A stretch of 64,000 nt of DNA from Brevibacillus massiliensis (GTDB lineage Bacteria; Bacillota; Bacilli; Brevibacillales; Brevibacillaceae): NCBI RefSeq assembly GCF_000311785.1, contig NZ_HE978542.1, positions 140,178 to 204,177 on the forward strand, in the 5' to 3' direction. Made by a program: the position numbers and the translations under genes. The notes under the pieces were generated by a model. It did not search any database and was not told the origin of the DNA. It saw only the letters and a program-made list of their open reading frames with translations. Of this stretch, positions 7,262-16,146 are shown piece after piece. Numbering within the stretch: position 1 is the stretch's first letter; each line of letters opens with the position of its first letter.

Positions 7262-9808
7262 CTAGGGCTGGGTGCCTTCAGGTGGCGGAGGGGGCAGTAC
7301 GATTCCGCCGGATTGGTTTCCAGGCCCGTTGGACTGGTTTCCTCCCCATTCCGGAATATCGGGCGGCGGGTTGCCATTTCCATTGTTCCCGCCAGTGCCA
7401 TCGTAACCGCCATTCCCGCCGTTTCCGGAATCCCTTCCTGTACCGGAAGAGCTGTCCCCGCTTTGAACTGGCGGGAGCTGCTGGTTGCCACCATTCTGAT
7501 CGCCCGGGAAATGATTATTTCCTTGCCCGCCGTTGTTAACTCCGTCTCCGGAATGATCCCCCTCAAGCTGATCACCGTCATTCAACAGCTGCTCAAGCTG
7601 TGACATATCCACTTCCGCGATGTTGGACGGCGGCCCTTCATTTCCGTCGGCATCGCGTGGAACCACGATGTACTTGTAAAGAACCGGCTCAATGATCGGA
7701 TCTACATAAGTGTTGTCCTTGATACCGGAGGCAATCAGTTCTTTTGCTTCCGGATTGTCCTTGAATCGGTACAGGTCATACGTCAGGTCCAGACCTTCGT
7801 TCCCGATCCAGTTGATGACCACTTTTGGCTTCTGGTTCTCCATCGCCAACACTGCGGCCAGCTTCGGCGCAGTCATTTCCACTTTCTGTTTCTCGTGCTT
7901 GATTGCGCCCTCAGGAGGCGTAAACTGACCGGCTCTCGTGCCTTTCAGCCCCTGGTCGAAAACAGCCTTAAACAGATCGGCGGTTTTGCCGCTTCCGTCG
8001 GCCATCACGTTTTGCTTGTCTTCGCGGTCAAACCCCATCCAGACAGCGGCCACGTATTGCGGTGTATAACCTACAAACCAGGCGTCCTTATTGTACTTTG
8101 TACTATTTGCAAACACTTCGGACTGGGTCGTTCCCGTCTTGCCGGCTACCGGACGGCCGCCGCTCAAGCGGGCTCTGGAGCCGATCCCGTCGGTTACGAC
8201 GCCCTCGAGCATGCTGTGCATTTCCCAGGCAGCCTGCGGCGAGATTACGTCGGTTCGCTGGGGTTCCACAGTGGCGACAGTGCTCCCCCGGTCATCGACT
8301 ATTTTGGTGATCGCGTAGGCATGTACCATCGTCCCTTTGTTCACGAAGGCCGTGTACGCCTGGGCCATCTGCAGCGGAGATACGCCGTTCGTCAAACCGC
8401 CCAGTGCAATCGCCAGGTTGCGGTCCTGCGGGTCGAGCTGAATGCCGAATTTTTTAATGTAATCCAATCCTGTTTCCACACCGATCTGGTCTAACAGCCA
8501 GACCGCCGGAATATTTAGCGACTGGTTGACGGCCGTGTACATGTCGACAGTATCGCTGTACTTGTTGTTCCAGTTCCTCGGAGAGTACCCGTTGAAGCTC
8601 TGCTTCTGGTTGCTGAGCCGCGAGTACATGTTCCATTTGCCGGTATCCAGCGCCGGCGCGTAAACCGCCAGCGGCTTAAACGTCGACCCCGGCTGGCGCC
8701 GCATGTCGGTCGCCAGGTTAAACCCTTTGGCTACGTAGTCTCGCCCGCCCATCATGCCGGCGATGCCGCCGGTGTTCGGATCGATGACGATCATGCTGGA
8801 CAGCACCTTTTGCGTTTGGCCGTCTTTCGGGAACAGCTTGTCGTTGCTGTAGGCATCTACCATCGCATCCTGCATCTTCGGATCGAGCGAGGTGTAGATC
8901 TTCCATCCTCCCCGGTACAGCATGTCTTCGCTGATGCCGTACAGCTTTTCCGCTTCCTGCATGACGTAGTCGACGTATGCCTGATATCCTTTTTTCATGC
9001 CTTGCTGCGCCGATTCATGCGGTTCTTTTGGCAGCGGTTCGGCTTGGGCCTTTTCCTTTTCTTCCGGCGTAATATAGCCTTGTTCCGCCATCAGCCGCAA
9101 AATCGTGTCCCGCCGTTCCTTGGCCCGGTCGGGATGGGCAAACGGCGAGTAATACGCCGGAGCCTTGGGGATCGCCGCCAGTGTAGCCATTTCCGCAGTC
9201 GTCAACGTGGACAAATCGTCTTTGCCGAAATAGTATTTGGCCGCGTCCTTGACTCCAAATATCCCGTGGTTGAGATAAATCTTGTTCAGGTACATTTCCA
9301 TGATCTCGTCTTTGGAAAATTTGCGTTCGAGATTAATCGCGATGCTTGCTTCCTTCGTCTTCCGCCAGAACGTCTTTTCGTGGGAGAGGAATACGTTTTT
9401 GGCGAGCTGCTGGGTAATCGTGCTGCCGCCCTCAACAGCGCCGCCTGATTTAATGTCTTTGATGATAGCTCCGGCGACCCTGACGAAGTCGATTCCATTG
9501 TGATCAAAGAAGCGTTTGTCTTCTACAGCAATAAAAGCGTCGACGAGCTTCTCCGGTATCTCATTGAACTTGACGTAATCGCGGGTTCCTTCTTTGTTCA
9601 ATTCGATGATCGGCTGCCCGTCTTTGTCCAGCAGAACTGTCGGATCCAGCTTCAAATCCTCCAGCTTCTGCATGTCTATCATCTTCTCTCCGGCGAAGAG
9701 AAGCGAGAAATACCCCCCAAATACACTTAAAATCAGAAAAACGATAAATGAAGCGGCAAACATCAGCCATCTGTTTTTCTTTACGATCTTCTTCTTGGCC
9801 TTTGCCAT
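7262..9808 (-). CDS. Class A penicillin-binding protein (PBP1a-type)
   Basis: Bifunctional peptidoglycan synthase, 848 aa. An N-terminal membrane anchor (residues about 13-35) is followed by a GT51 glycosyltransferase domain (EDKRFFDHNGID, GGSTITQQLAKN, KEASIAINLE) and a transpeptidase domain (catalytic serine in RQPGSTFKP, then SLNIPAVWLL and KTGTTQSE). A fibronectin-III-like region (about 650-760) precedes a low-complexity tail of about 90 residues very rich in Gly, Asn, Asp and Pro. That tail probably spans the cell wall and is not catalytic. The start has a GGAGGTATTGC site. It is flanked by terminators, so it is likely monocistronic. Confidence 0.95.
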   Translation of the reverse strand: MAKAKKKIVKKNRWLMFAASFIVFLILSVFGGYFSLLFAGEKMIDMQKLEDLKLDPTVLLDKDGQPIIELNKEGTRDYVKFNEIPEKLVDAFIAVEDKRFFDHNGIDFVRVAGAIIKDIKSGGAVEGGSTITQQLAKNVFLSHEKTFWRKTKEASIAINLERKFSKDEIMEMYLNKIYLNHGIFGVKDAAKYYFGKDDLSTLTTAEMATLAAIPKAPAYYSPFAHPDRAKERRDTILRLMAEQGYITPEEKEKAQAEPLPKEPHESAQQGMKKGYQAYVDYVMQEAEKLYGISEDMLYRGGWKIYTSLDPKMQDAMVDAYSNDKLFPKDGQTQKVLSSMIVIDPNTGGIAGMMGGRDYVAKGFNLATDMRRQPGSTFKPLAVYAPALDTGKWNMYSRLSNQKQSFNGYSPRNWNNKYSDTVDMYTAVNQSLNIPAVWLLDQIGVETGLDYIKKFGIQLDPQDRNLAIALGGLTNGVSPLQMAQAYTAFVNKGTMVHAYAITKIVDDRGSTVATVEPQRTDVISPQAAWEMHSMLEGVVTDGIGSRARLSGGRPVAGKTGTTQSEVFANSTKYNKDAWFVGYTPQYVAAVWMGFDREDKQNVMADGSGKTADLFKAVFDQGLKGTRAGQFTPPEGAIKHEKQKVEMTAPKLAAVLAMENQKPKVVINWIGNEGLDLTYDLYRFKDNPEAKELIASGIKDNTYVDPIIEPVLYKYIVVPRDADGNEGPPSNIAEVDMSQLEQLLNDGDQLEGDHSGDGVNNGGQGNNHFPGDQNGGNQQLPPVQSGDSSSGTGRDSGNGGNGGYDGTGGNNGNGNPPPDIPEWGGNQSNGPGNQSGGIVLPPPPPEGTQP

Positions 9809-9973
9809 GCAATACCTCCTGGTCTCTTACCTCTCCATCACTTTAGACGATTGAACCGTGAAAAAGTTTCTGCAAATAGGTCCAGGCTCCCGCCGATCAG
9901 CGATTCAAAGGGACTGAAATAGGAGCTTTTCTTATATTTTCACAGGCATCTCGAAATGTCCATGGAAAAAAGG

Positions 9974-10012
9974 CACAAAAAAGCCTATCCCTCACAGGTC
10001 TGGGACAGGCTG
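9974..10012 (-). terminator. Intrinsic terminator of transketolase gene
   Basis: On the minus strand CAGCCTGTCCC pairs with GGGATAGGCT, then TTTTTTG. It lies about 25 bases after the restored transketolase stop codon at 10036-10038, which supports the view that the gene really ends there. Bases 9809-9973 show no gene. Confidence 0.8.
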
Positions 10013-10035
10013 TCGATGAACTGGAAAATTCCCGT

Positions 10036-12046
10036 TTATTTCAGCAGCTTTTCTGCTGTTTCCACCACATTTTCCACTGTAAATCCGTATTCGCTCATGA
10101 TTTTTTCACCAGGAGCCGAGGCGCCGAATTGATTGATGGCAATCACGGAACCGCCATCGCCGGTGTAACGTTCCCAGCCAAGCGGCGACGCCATTTCCAC
10201 GGCGACACGGGCTTTTACCCCCTGGCGGAATCACTTCGTCGCGGTAGGCTTGCGGCTGGCGTTCGAACAGCTCCCAACTCGGCATGCTGACAACCCGTGC
10301 CGCCACGCCGCGCTCGGTCAAGACTTCCCACGCCTTGAGACAAAGGGATACTTCCGACCCTGTTGCCAGCAAAAGCAGTTCCGGGCTGCCATTCTTCGCA
10401 TCGGCTACCACATAGGCGCCCTTGGCCACCCCATCAGCGGCACGAGCGGCATTCTCCGCCAGTACCGGCAGGTTTTGCCGCGACAGAACCAGTGCGACCG
10501 GTTCATCCACGGAAGAAATGGCATAACGCCAAGCAGCGTTCGTTTCATAAGCATCTGCCGGGCGCAGTACCGTCAGACCTGGCATGGCCCGCAGCGAAGC
10601 CAGCTGCTCGATCGGTTCGTGGGTCGGACCGTCCTCGCCGACGGCAATCGAATCGTGCGTGAACACGTACGTCACCGGCAGCTTCATCAAGGCAGACAGG
10701 CGGACCGCCGGACGAACGTAATCGGAGAAGACGAAGAACGTGCCTCCGTACACTTTTAGACCGCCGTGCAGGGCCATTCCGTTCAGGGCAGCGCCCATGG
10801 CAAATTCGCGGACGCCAAACCAGATGTTGCGCCCTTCGTAACTGCCGGGGAGAAAATTGCCTTCCCCTTTCATCAGCGTGTTGTTGGAGCCTGCCAGGTC
10901 GGCCGATCCGCCAAACAGATTCGGCAGCTTGCCAGCCAGCGCGTTGATCACTTTTCCGGAGGCTGCCCGCGTCGCCAGTTTGCTGCCGGCCTCGTAGCCC
11001 GGCAGTTCACTGTCCCATCCTGCCGGCAGTTTTCCGTTCATCGCCAGGGTCAACTGTTCGGCCAGTTCGGGATATGCCTTGGCGTATTCGGCAAAGCGGC
11101 TCTGCCACTCGCTCTCTTGCTTGGCGCCCGCCTCAGCCACTTTCGCGTAGAAGCTGGCCACTTCTTCCGGAACGTAGAACTCGCGGTCTGCCGCCCATTG
11201 GTAAGCTTGCTTCGTCAAAGCCGCCTCTTCCTTGCCCAGCGGAGCACCGTGGGAGGCGGAGGAGCCTGCCTTGTTGGGACTGCCGTAGCCGATGGTCGTC
11301 TTCACTTCGATCAGCGTCGGCCGATCCGATTCAGCCCGCGCCTGTTCGATGGCCGCTTCGATGGCAGCCAGATCGTTGCCGTCTTCTACGCGCAGATACT
11401 GCCAGCCGTACGACTGGTAGCGCATGGCCACGTTTTCCGAAAAGGACAGGCTGAGCTCCCCGTCCAGTGAAATATCGTTGGAATCGTACAGGACGATCAA
11501 TTTCCCCAGTTTCAGATGGCCGGCGAGAGAACTAGCTTCGCCCGACACGCCTTCCATCAGGTCACCGTCGCCGCAGATGACATAGGTGTAGTGGTTGATC
11601 AGATCGTATTGCTCGCGGTTGTACACAGCAGCAAGGTGTTTTTCGGCCATCGCCATTCCGACTGCCATGGCAATTCCTTGTCCAAGGGGACCTGTCGTCG
11701 CGTCGACGCCCGGCGTGTGCCCGTACTCAGGGTGTCCAGGAGTGCGGCTTCCCCACTGCCGGAAGTTTCGCAAATCTTCTATGGATACGTCGTACTTCAT
11801 CAAGTGGAGCATCGCGTAGAGCAGCATGGAACCGTGTCCGGCGGACAGGACGAAGCGGTCCCGGTTGATCCAGCCGGGATTTTGCGGGTTTACCTTCATA
11901 AAGCGGCTCCACAGGACGTGAGCCATGGGTGCTGCGCCCATCGGCATACCCGGATGTCCCGAGTTGGCCTTTTCAATGGCGTCAATCGCAAGCGTCCGCA
12001 AAGTATTGATCGCTAATAGATCTACAGATGATTGCTGTGTAGTCAT
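10036..12046 (-). pseudogene. tkt: Transketolase, frameshifted near the 3' end
   Basis: Transketolase moves two-carbon units between sugar phosphates in the pentose phosphate pathway, using thiamine diphosphate. The TPP-binding motif [15 protein letters not shown], the catalytic HSGHPGMP region and the central domain are intact. The open frame stops at 10106 with a nonsense tail after RDEVIPPG. Shifting by one base at the C5/G5 run (10218-10222) restores [30 protein letters not shown] and a stop at 10036, giving 669 aa, the normal length. The break affects only the last ~60 residues. It may be a sequencing error in a homopolymer or a true mutation; an essential-type gene makes error likely. 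Confidence 0.9.
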
Positions 12047-12077
12047 TCCACATTTTCCCCCCTGCGAATTGTTGGCA

Positions 12078-12094
12078 GTGTGATTATATCACAG
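12078..12094 (-). promoter_or_regulatory. Extended -10 promoter within an inverted repeat, upstream of tkt
   Basis: The minus strand reads CTGTGATATAATCACAC: a TATAAT box preceded by TGA (extended -10) and centred in the inverted repeat TGTGA-N5-TCACA. It lies 30-50 bases before the transketolase start. The arms match the half-sites bound by Crp/Fnr proteins, but the spacer is 5 rather than the usual 6. Confidence 0.45.
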
Positions 12095-12123
12095 CTTGAC
12101 TGGCTTTCCTATCGCGGAGTCGC

Positions 12124-12321
12124 TCATTCTTTTTTCAACCGCTGGCGAACGGCTATCATCGCCTGCATGTACTCTTCGTTGTCGATCAGCCCAAACTGTT
12201 TCAACTCGCGAATCTCCTCCTCGATGAGCAGGCAGTCTCCCTCGGGATCTCCCGTATAGATGAAGATGCTAAAACGGCGCAGAAGCTCATCCAGGGAAAA
12301 ATCAGACTGTTTCCCGTTCAC
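12124..12321 (-). CDS. yqgQ: YqgQ-family (DUF910) protein
   Basis: About 65 aa, matching the small Bacillus YqgQ family: the segment RRFSIFIYTGDPEGD followed by LIEEEIRELKQFGLID and a C-terminal helix. YqgQ is a three-helix bundle with a proposed nucleic-acid-binding role; the function is not settled. The GTG at 12321 overlaps the TGA stop of the upstream gene (GTGA), suggesting translational coupling. An alternative GTG at 12336 is possible. Confidence 0.8.
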   Translation of the reverse strand: MNGKQSDFSLDELLRRFSIFIYTGDPEGDCLLIEEEIRELKQFGLIDNEEYMQAMIAVRQRLKKE

Positions 12322-12716
12322 GCCCGGTTCCCCCACTCTGCCTCCATCTGAGCCAAAACGGCTTCATAGTCAAAGTCGAAGCTGTACCCGCTGTTCACCA
12401 CGACCTTTGCCGTGGGATAGCGTTCCCGCCAGCCGTCCGCCTCTGTCTCCTTTACGCCTACCAGATAGAGCGGCTCGCGGGAGAGCTGCGGGTCATTGGT
12501 GACCTGCTGCAGGAATTTGTCAGTCTCCTGTGGATCAGCAGCGGGATTTACCACGAAGACCGCCTGCTCCACTTCGCCTGCCTGCCGCTGCTCCTTGATA
12601 GCCTGATATGATTTCGCAGTAGGGACCAGCGCATTCACGGCCGGAAAGTAATCGAGCAGCTCGTCCAGCCAGTTATCCTCCTGCCAGGATATGTAGTATA
12701 CCATCTGTTTTGCCAT
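12318..12716 (-). CDS. Conserved hypothetical protein upstream of yqgQ
   Basis: About 132 aa, soluble, with alternating strands and helices: YYISWQEDNWLDELLDYFP, AVFVVNPAADPQETDKF, LYLVGVKETEADGW, AKVVVNSGYSFDFD. The pattern looks like a small alpha/beta fold, but I do not recognise the family. It is cotranscribed with yqgQ by a 4-base overlap. The in-frame GTG at 12728 lies on top of the only ribosome binding site, so the ATG at 12716 is preferred. It is divergent from the MFS gene at 12887. Confidence 0.65.
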   Translation of the reverse strand: MAKQMVYYISWQEDNWLDELLDYFPAVNALVPTAKSYQAIKEQRQAGEVEQAVFVVNPAADPQETDKFLQQVTNDPQLSREPLYLVGVKETEADGWRERYPTAKVVVNSGYSFDFDYEAVLAQMEAEWGNRA

Positions 12717-12886
12717 GTATGGGTTCACTCCCGTGCCCTAAACTGCTTTCGTCCGGATTCACTTATTATACCACGCCGGGATGCTCTTTGCTCTCTCCCC
12801 CCGTACTTGACTTCACGATATTGGTAACGTAAGGTAAAACCAGACATATATACCCTGACATTTACATAGGAGAGAGGTTTTTTCAG

Positions 12887-14068
12887 GTGCACAAAAAGCA
12901 GCTCCCCCTGTTGTTTGCCATCATGTTCTTCATTATGCTCGGGTTTGGCATCATCATCCCGGTCATGCCGTTTTTTGCGGAAAAACTGGGGGCAAATTCA
13001 TTCCAGCTGGCCCTGCTTTTTTCCATTTACAATATCATGCAGTTTTTGTTCGCCCCGATCTGGGGAAGATTATCCGATCGGATCGGGCGCAAGCCGCTCA
13101 TCCTTTTTGGCTTGTTGGGCTTCGCGATTACGTTTGTCTTGTTTGGACTGTCTGCATCTTATACGGAATTGCTGATCTACCGGCTCTTGGGCGGGATCGT
13201 CTCCGCCGCGGCGATACCGACGGTCAGTGCGATCGTCGCCGACCTGTTTCCGCCGGAGGAGAGGGCGAAGGGCATGGGCGTGATCGGTGCCGGCGTCGGC
13301 CTCAGCTTCGTGTTTGGCCCGGTCATCGGCGGAGTGCTCAGCAAATGGAGCTTCTCTTACCCGTTTTACGTTTCTGCCGCCTTTTCCCTGCTCACTCTTT
13401 TGTTTGTCATCTTCGCCCTGCCCGAGAGCCTGCCGCGTGAGAAGCGCAGCAACCCCGCCCATGAGCCAAAATCAAGTCGGTTTCACTTTTTGACAGCTGT
13501 CACGGGTCCGCTTGCCCTTTTGTACAATCTGGTCTTCATCGTCTCCTTCGCCTTTTCCGGGTTGGAGACTACCTTCGGGTATTACATCCTGGATCTGTTC
13601 GGGATGGACTCGAAAGACCTCGGCTACATGTTTTTGGTCATGGGAATCATCGCTGCCGTCATCCAAGGCGGGATGATCGGCCCGATGGTAAAAAGATGGG
13701 GGGAAGCAAAGGTGCTGTCGCTCGGGCTGCTCTTGTACACCATCGGGTTCGTGTTGATCCTGTTTGCCCAAGGGTTCTGGAGCCTCGCCTTGTTCCTTTC
13801 CCTGTTCGGCGCTGGTCAGGGGATGATCCGGGCTACATCGAACGCAATGCTCACCCAGCGCACTACCGTAGGACAGGGTGTAACGGCCGGCACGATCAGT
13901 TCGATGGACACCCTCGGCCGCATTCTCGGCCCGCTGGTCGCAGGCGGCCTGTACGGATGGCATTACGCCAGCCCCTATATCCTTGGCGCCGTCCTCGTCG
14001 GCATGCTGCTGCTCTTGTTCCAGCTGCGCTACCGCAGCTTGCCCGAACCAACCGGAAGGACGAAATAA
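12887..14068 (+). CDS. MFS drug-efflux-type transporter (DHA1, TetA-like)
   Basis: 393 aa with about 12 transmembrane segments. Motif A after helix 2 reads GRLSDRIGRKP and motif C of proton antiporters is GAGVGLSFVFGPVIGG, both typical of 12-helix DHA1 drug/H+ antiporters. The closest general match is the TetA/YfmO-type group, so it may export drugs or a metabolite; the substrate cannot be inferred. The start is a GTG at 12887 after AGGAGAGAGG. It has its own terminator, and no regulator gene is adjacent on the same strand. Confidence 0.9.
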   Translation: MHKKQLPLLFAIMFFIMLGFGIIIPVMPFFAEKLGANSFQLALLFSIYNIMQFLFAPIWGRLSDRIGRKPLILFGLLGFAITFVLFGLSASYTELLIYRLLGGIVSAAAIPTVSAIVADLFPPEERAKGMGVIGAGVGLSFVFGPVIGGVLSKWSFSYPFYVSAAFSLLTLLFVIFALPESLPREKRSNPAHEPKSSRFHFLTAVTGPLALLYNLVFIVSFAFSGLETTFGYYILDLFGMDSKDLGYMFLVMGIIAAVIQGGMIGPMVKRWGEAKVLSLGLLLYTIGFVLILFAQGFWSLALFLSLFGAGQGMIRATSNAMLTQRTTVGQGVTAGTISSMDTLGRILGPLVAGGLYGWHYASPYILGAVLVGMLLLLFQLRYRSLPEPTGRTK

Positions 14069-14096
14069 AGGAGGACCGAACGTCCTCCTTTATCGC
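14064..14096 (+). terminator. Intrinsic terminator of MFS gene
   Basis: Stem AAAGGAGGAC / GTCCTCCTTT with loop CGAA, overlapping the stop codon of the 12887-14068 gene. Confidence 0.8.
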
Positions 14097-14138
14097 TCTT
14101 TTCGGCAAACATGGCCCCCGTAAAGATACCTCCGTTAA

Positions 14139-14184
14139 TCCCGGCGGTGTTGCTTTGATCATAGCCGCCTGCAAGGAAACGTTG
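14139..14184. repeat. 46-bp direct repeat, copy 1 (stray MFS gene fragment)
   Basis: These 46 bases are identical to 14573-14618 inside the split MFS gene, where they encode NVSLQAAMIKATPPG on the minus strand. Here they lie outside any gene, in the 277-base stretch 14095-14371. The rest of that stretch shows no gene and little further similarity, so this is a short duplication scar. Confidence 0.85.
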
Positions 14185-14371
14185 CTCGCTTACGGCGATT
14201 TAAAGCTCCGCTTATTCCGATACCCGATCCCGGACAAAAAGCGGCGAGTGACGGCACGGCTTTGTAACCTACCGTGCTCCTCTGTGCCCATCGAGCTAAT
14301 CATGTACTGTTTTCCGTACTATTGGGCAATCGCGATGCGAACTGTCAAACGGACACATGGAGGCTTGCAGC

Positions 14372-14896
14372 TTACGTTCGTTCCGTTTTCATTTCCGGCA
14401 TCTTCAGGATCATAAAGCAGCCTGCAGCGCTCACAACCAGCAAAATACAGCCGAGGATTCGGAAATGCGCGGCGGTGATTTCTTTTCCAAAAACCAGTCC
14501 AAGAGCGACCGCGGACAATATGGAGCCCATGTATCTTGAAGCCTGAAACAATCCTGAAGTTGTGCCGATCATTCCCGGCGGTGTTGCTTTGATCATAGCC
14601 GCCTGCAAGGAAACGTTGTTCAAACCGTAACTGATGCCTACAATGGTTAAGACCCCAGCCATGATCGGAACCGAAGCGCCGACAAAAAGCGTCGTAAGCA
14701 GACAGGCCCCCACCAGCATCAGCCCTGTCCCTGCCATCAGCGGAGGTCTAAACCCCGATCGATCAACCCATTTCCCGGCCACCGGCGAGATCAGCATTGA
14801 AAAACCGGATAAAAATAACATGAGGAGGCCGCTCGTTTTGACGTCGAGGTGCAGTTCGTGTTGGAAGTAGCTGGGCAGCCCAAAAAACAGGGAATA
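14372..14896 (-). pseudogene. 3' part of the split MFS transporter gene
   Basis: C-terminal 174 residues of a DHA2-like MFS pump, with about six transmembrane segments (YSLFFGLPSYFQHELHLDV to the terminal MPEMKTERT). It is separated from its 5' part (16273-17109) by the TnpB element. The two pieces are 525 and 837 bases, both multiples of three; joined they give one 453-aa protein with the junction reading NIYYSLFFGLP. A frame continues backwards into the element and could start at 14995, but a half transporter is unlikely to work. Confidence 0.85.
14573..14618. repeat. 46-bp direct repeat, copy 2 (in MFS coding sequence)
   Basis: Identical to 14139-14184. Here it is in frame in the transporter gene, so this is the source copy. 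Confidence 0.85.
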
Positions 14897-15000
14897 GTTT
14901 TGAAGACTCCCGCCACCTCCGCTTTGCTTAGAGGTGGGGGATTCAAATGTTTCCTGTCTTATGCGACAAGAATACGTTTCGGATGCTTCAAACACCCATT
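14897..15000 (-). ncRNA. Probable omega RNA 3' region of the TnpB element
   Basis: By analogy with characterised TnpB systems, the omega RNA overlaps the end of tnpB and runs to the element's right end, with the guide formed by the flanking DNA. Here that region has a strong hairpin (TTTGAATCCCCCACCTC against GAGGTGGCGGGAGTC) ending at 14897. The guide would then be the MFS sequence that begins TATTCCCTGTTTTTTG at 14896. The 5' limit is arbitrary. Confidence 0.5.
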
Positions 15001-16146
15001 ATCCCTTGCCGATTGGATCAGCGCAGGACTACCTTTCCCACCCAGGTACTTTCGCAAGATATTGAGACTCCCGTTTACATCTGCATTGATCTTGAACCCT
15101 GAGTTGGACACAAAAAGGCCGCGGTGAATGCGTCGCTTGGATGCATATGCTTTTTTCGAAATCTTCTCCTCATCCAGCGCAGAACAACCGCTGGTGTACG
15201 CTTCATTCTGCTTGACTACTGTGATCCCAAGGAGTTTGGCCTTATAGGTGATGAGATCCACAAAACGGGCATAGGGAATCTGTACGTGATGTTTCAGCGC
15301 CAGATCCACGATCTTCCGGCTCGCTTGATGCAGGAAGTTCTGGACATAGCGATTCCGTTTTCCTTGCAGGGAACGAATCCGGTGTGTGCGAACAAAGTCC
15401 TCACGCTTGCCGGTTTGTTTCATGGCGATGGAAGTGAGCCGCGCGATCTCTTTGTTATAGTAACTGTTTTTGCTCTTTAAAGGCCTTCCGTTGATCAAAT
15501 AGCTGTCATCACCCTCCAGGAATGTGACGGCGGCCAGATTATTGACGCCAAGATCAATGGACATCAGGTTGGTAAAGGTCGCAGGAAGTTCCTGTTCTGC
15601 TTTTTTGTAGATCATCACCATCTCCCACGTGCGGATCCTATTGCGCCATTGGAGGCGGATCTGCTGAAGAGCGCTTACGTCAATCGGCAGATTGTCAGGG
15701 TCCATGACAATCGAAAAACAGTCAACCTGATGACGTTCCTGCATCTTCTTGGACAACGAGAGCTTGAGCACATTCTCCTGGACTCGGATGGCAAGATTGG
15801 TGAAAATGATTTCGTTTTTGCGGCGGGCAACATGCTTATATCCGGGAGGTTGAGGTGTCCCTCTGTATTTCTGCGGATTCTTCTTGAAGTCTTTGGTTGC
15901 GGCAAAGTAGCTCTTCCCATTTTGTTCCACCAACTTGAGACAATGCTGATAGGTATGAGAGTGGAGGTACTCCCGGTGCCAATTGGACTTCAGTTCCTTT
16001 TCCAGTCTCACATAGGAACGAAATCCTTCTTCCCGGCACAGGTGATTGGCGATGTTGTAGAGTTTGGTCGTATGAAACGCCAAATCCTCCAGAAGCGCAA
16101 GCTGCTGTGCCGACCAACGAGGAATCCACTTGTAGACCAGTTTCAT
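14959..16146 (-). CDS. tnpB: TnpB (IS1341-type) RNA-guided nuclease homologue with incomplete RuvC
   Basis: 395 aa, starting at the ATG 8 bases after AAGGAGG. The N-terminal wedge region, RuvC-I (MSIDLGVNNLAA, Asp198) and RuvC-III (INADVNGSLN, Asp356) are intact. Between ALKHHV (288) and QIPYARFVDLI, family members I know carry about 25 more residues (an IVIG-N-WKQ segment aligned with RuvC-II). Here they are absent. The helix that usually reads YKAE reads YKAK (Lys304). So no RuvC-II glutamate is visible, and the protein may be unable to cut DNA. The zinc-finger CxxC pairs are also missing, as in this subgroup. Confidence 0.85.
   Translation of the reverse strand: MKLVYKWIPRWSAQQLALLEDLAFHTTKLYNIANHLCREEGFRSYVRLEKELKSNWHREYLHSHTYQHCLKLVEQNGKSYFAATKDFKKNPQKYRGTPQPPGYKHVARRKNEIIFTNLAIRVQENVLKLSLSKKMQERHQVDCFSIVMDPDNLPIDVSALQQIRLQWRNRIRTWEMVMIYKKAEQELPATFTNLMSIDLGVNNLAAVTFLEGDDSYLINGRPLKSKNSYYNKEIARLTSIAMKQTGKREDFVRTHRIRSLQGKRNRYVQNFLHQASRKIVDLALKHHVQIPYARFVDLITYKAKLLGITVVKQNEAYTSGCSALDEEKISKKAYASKRRIHRGLFVSNSGFKINADVNGSLNILRKYLGGKGSPALIQSARDNGCLKHPKRILVA

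Noticed and set aside
8810-9448. 212-aa plus-strand open frame opposite the PBP gene
   Set aside because: Antisense to the conserved glycosyltransferase domain, with no start signal.
14372-14995. Reading 14372-14995 as an intact small transporter
   Set aside because: Its first ~33 residues come from the TnpB element's right end; the rest is exactly the missing half of the upstream MFS gene.
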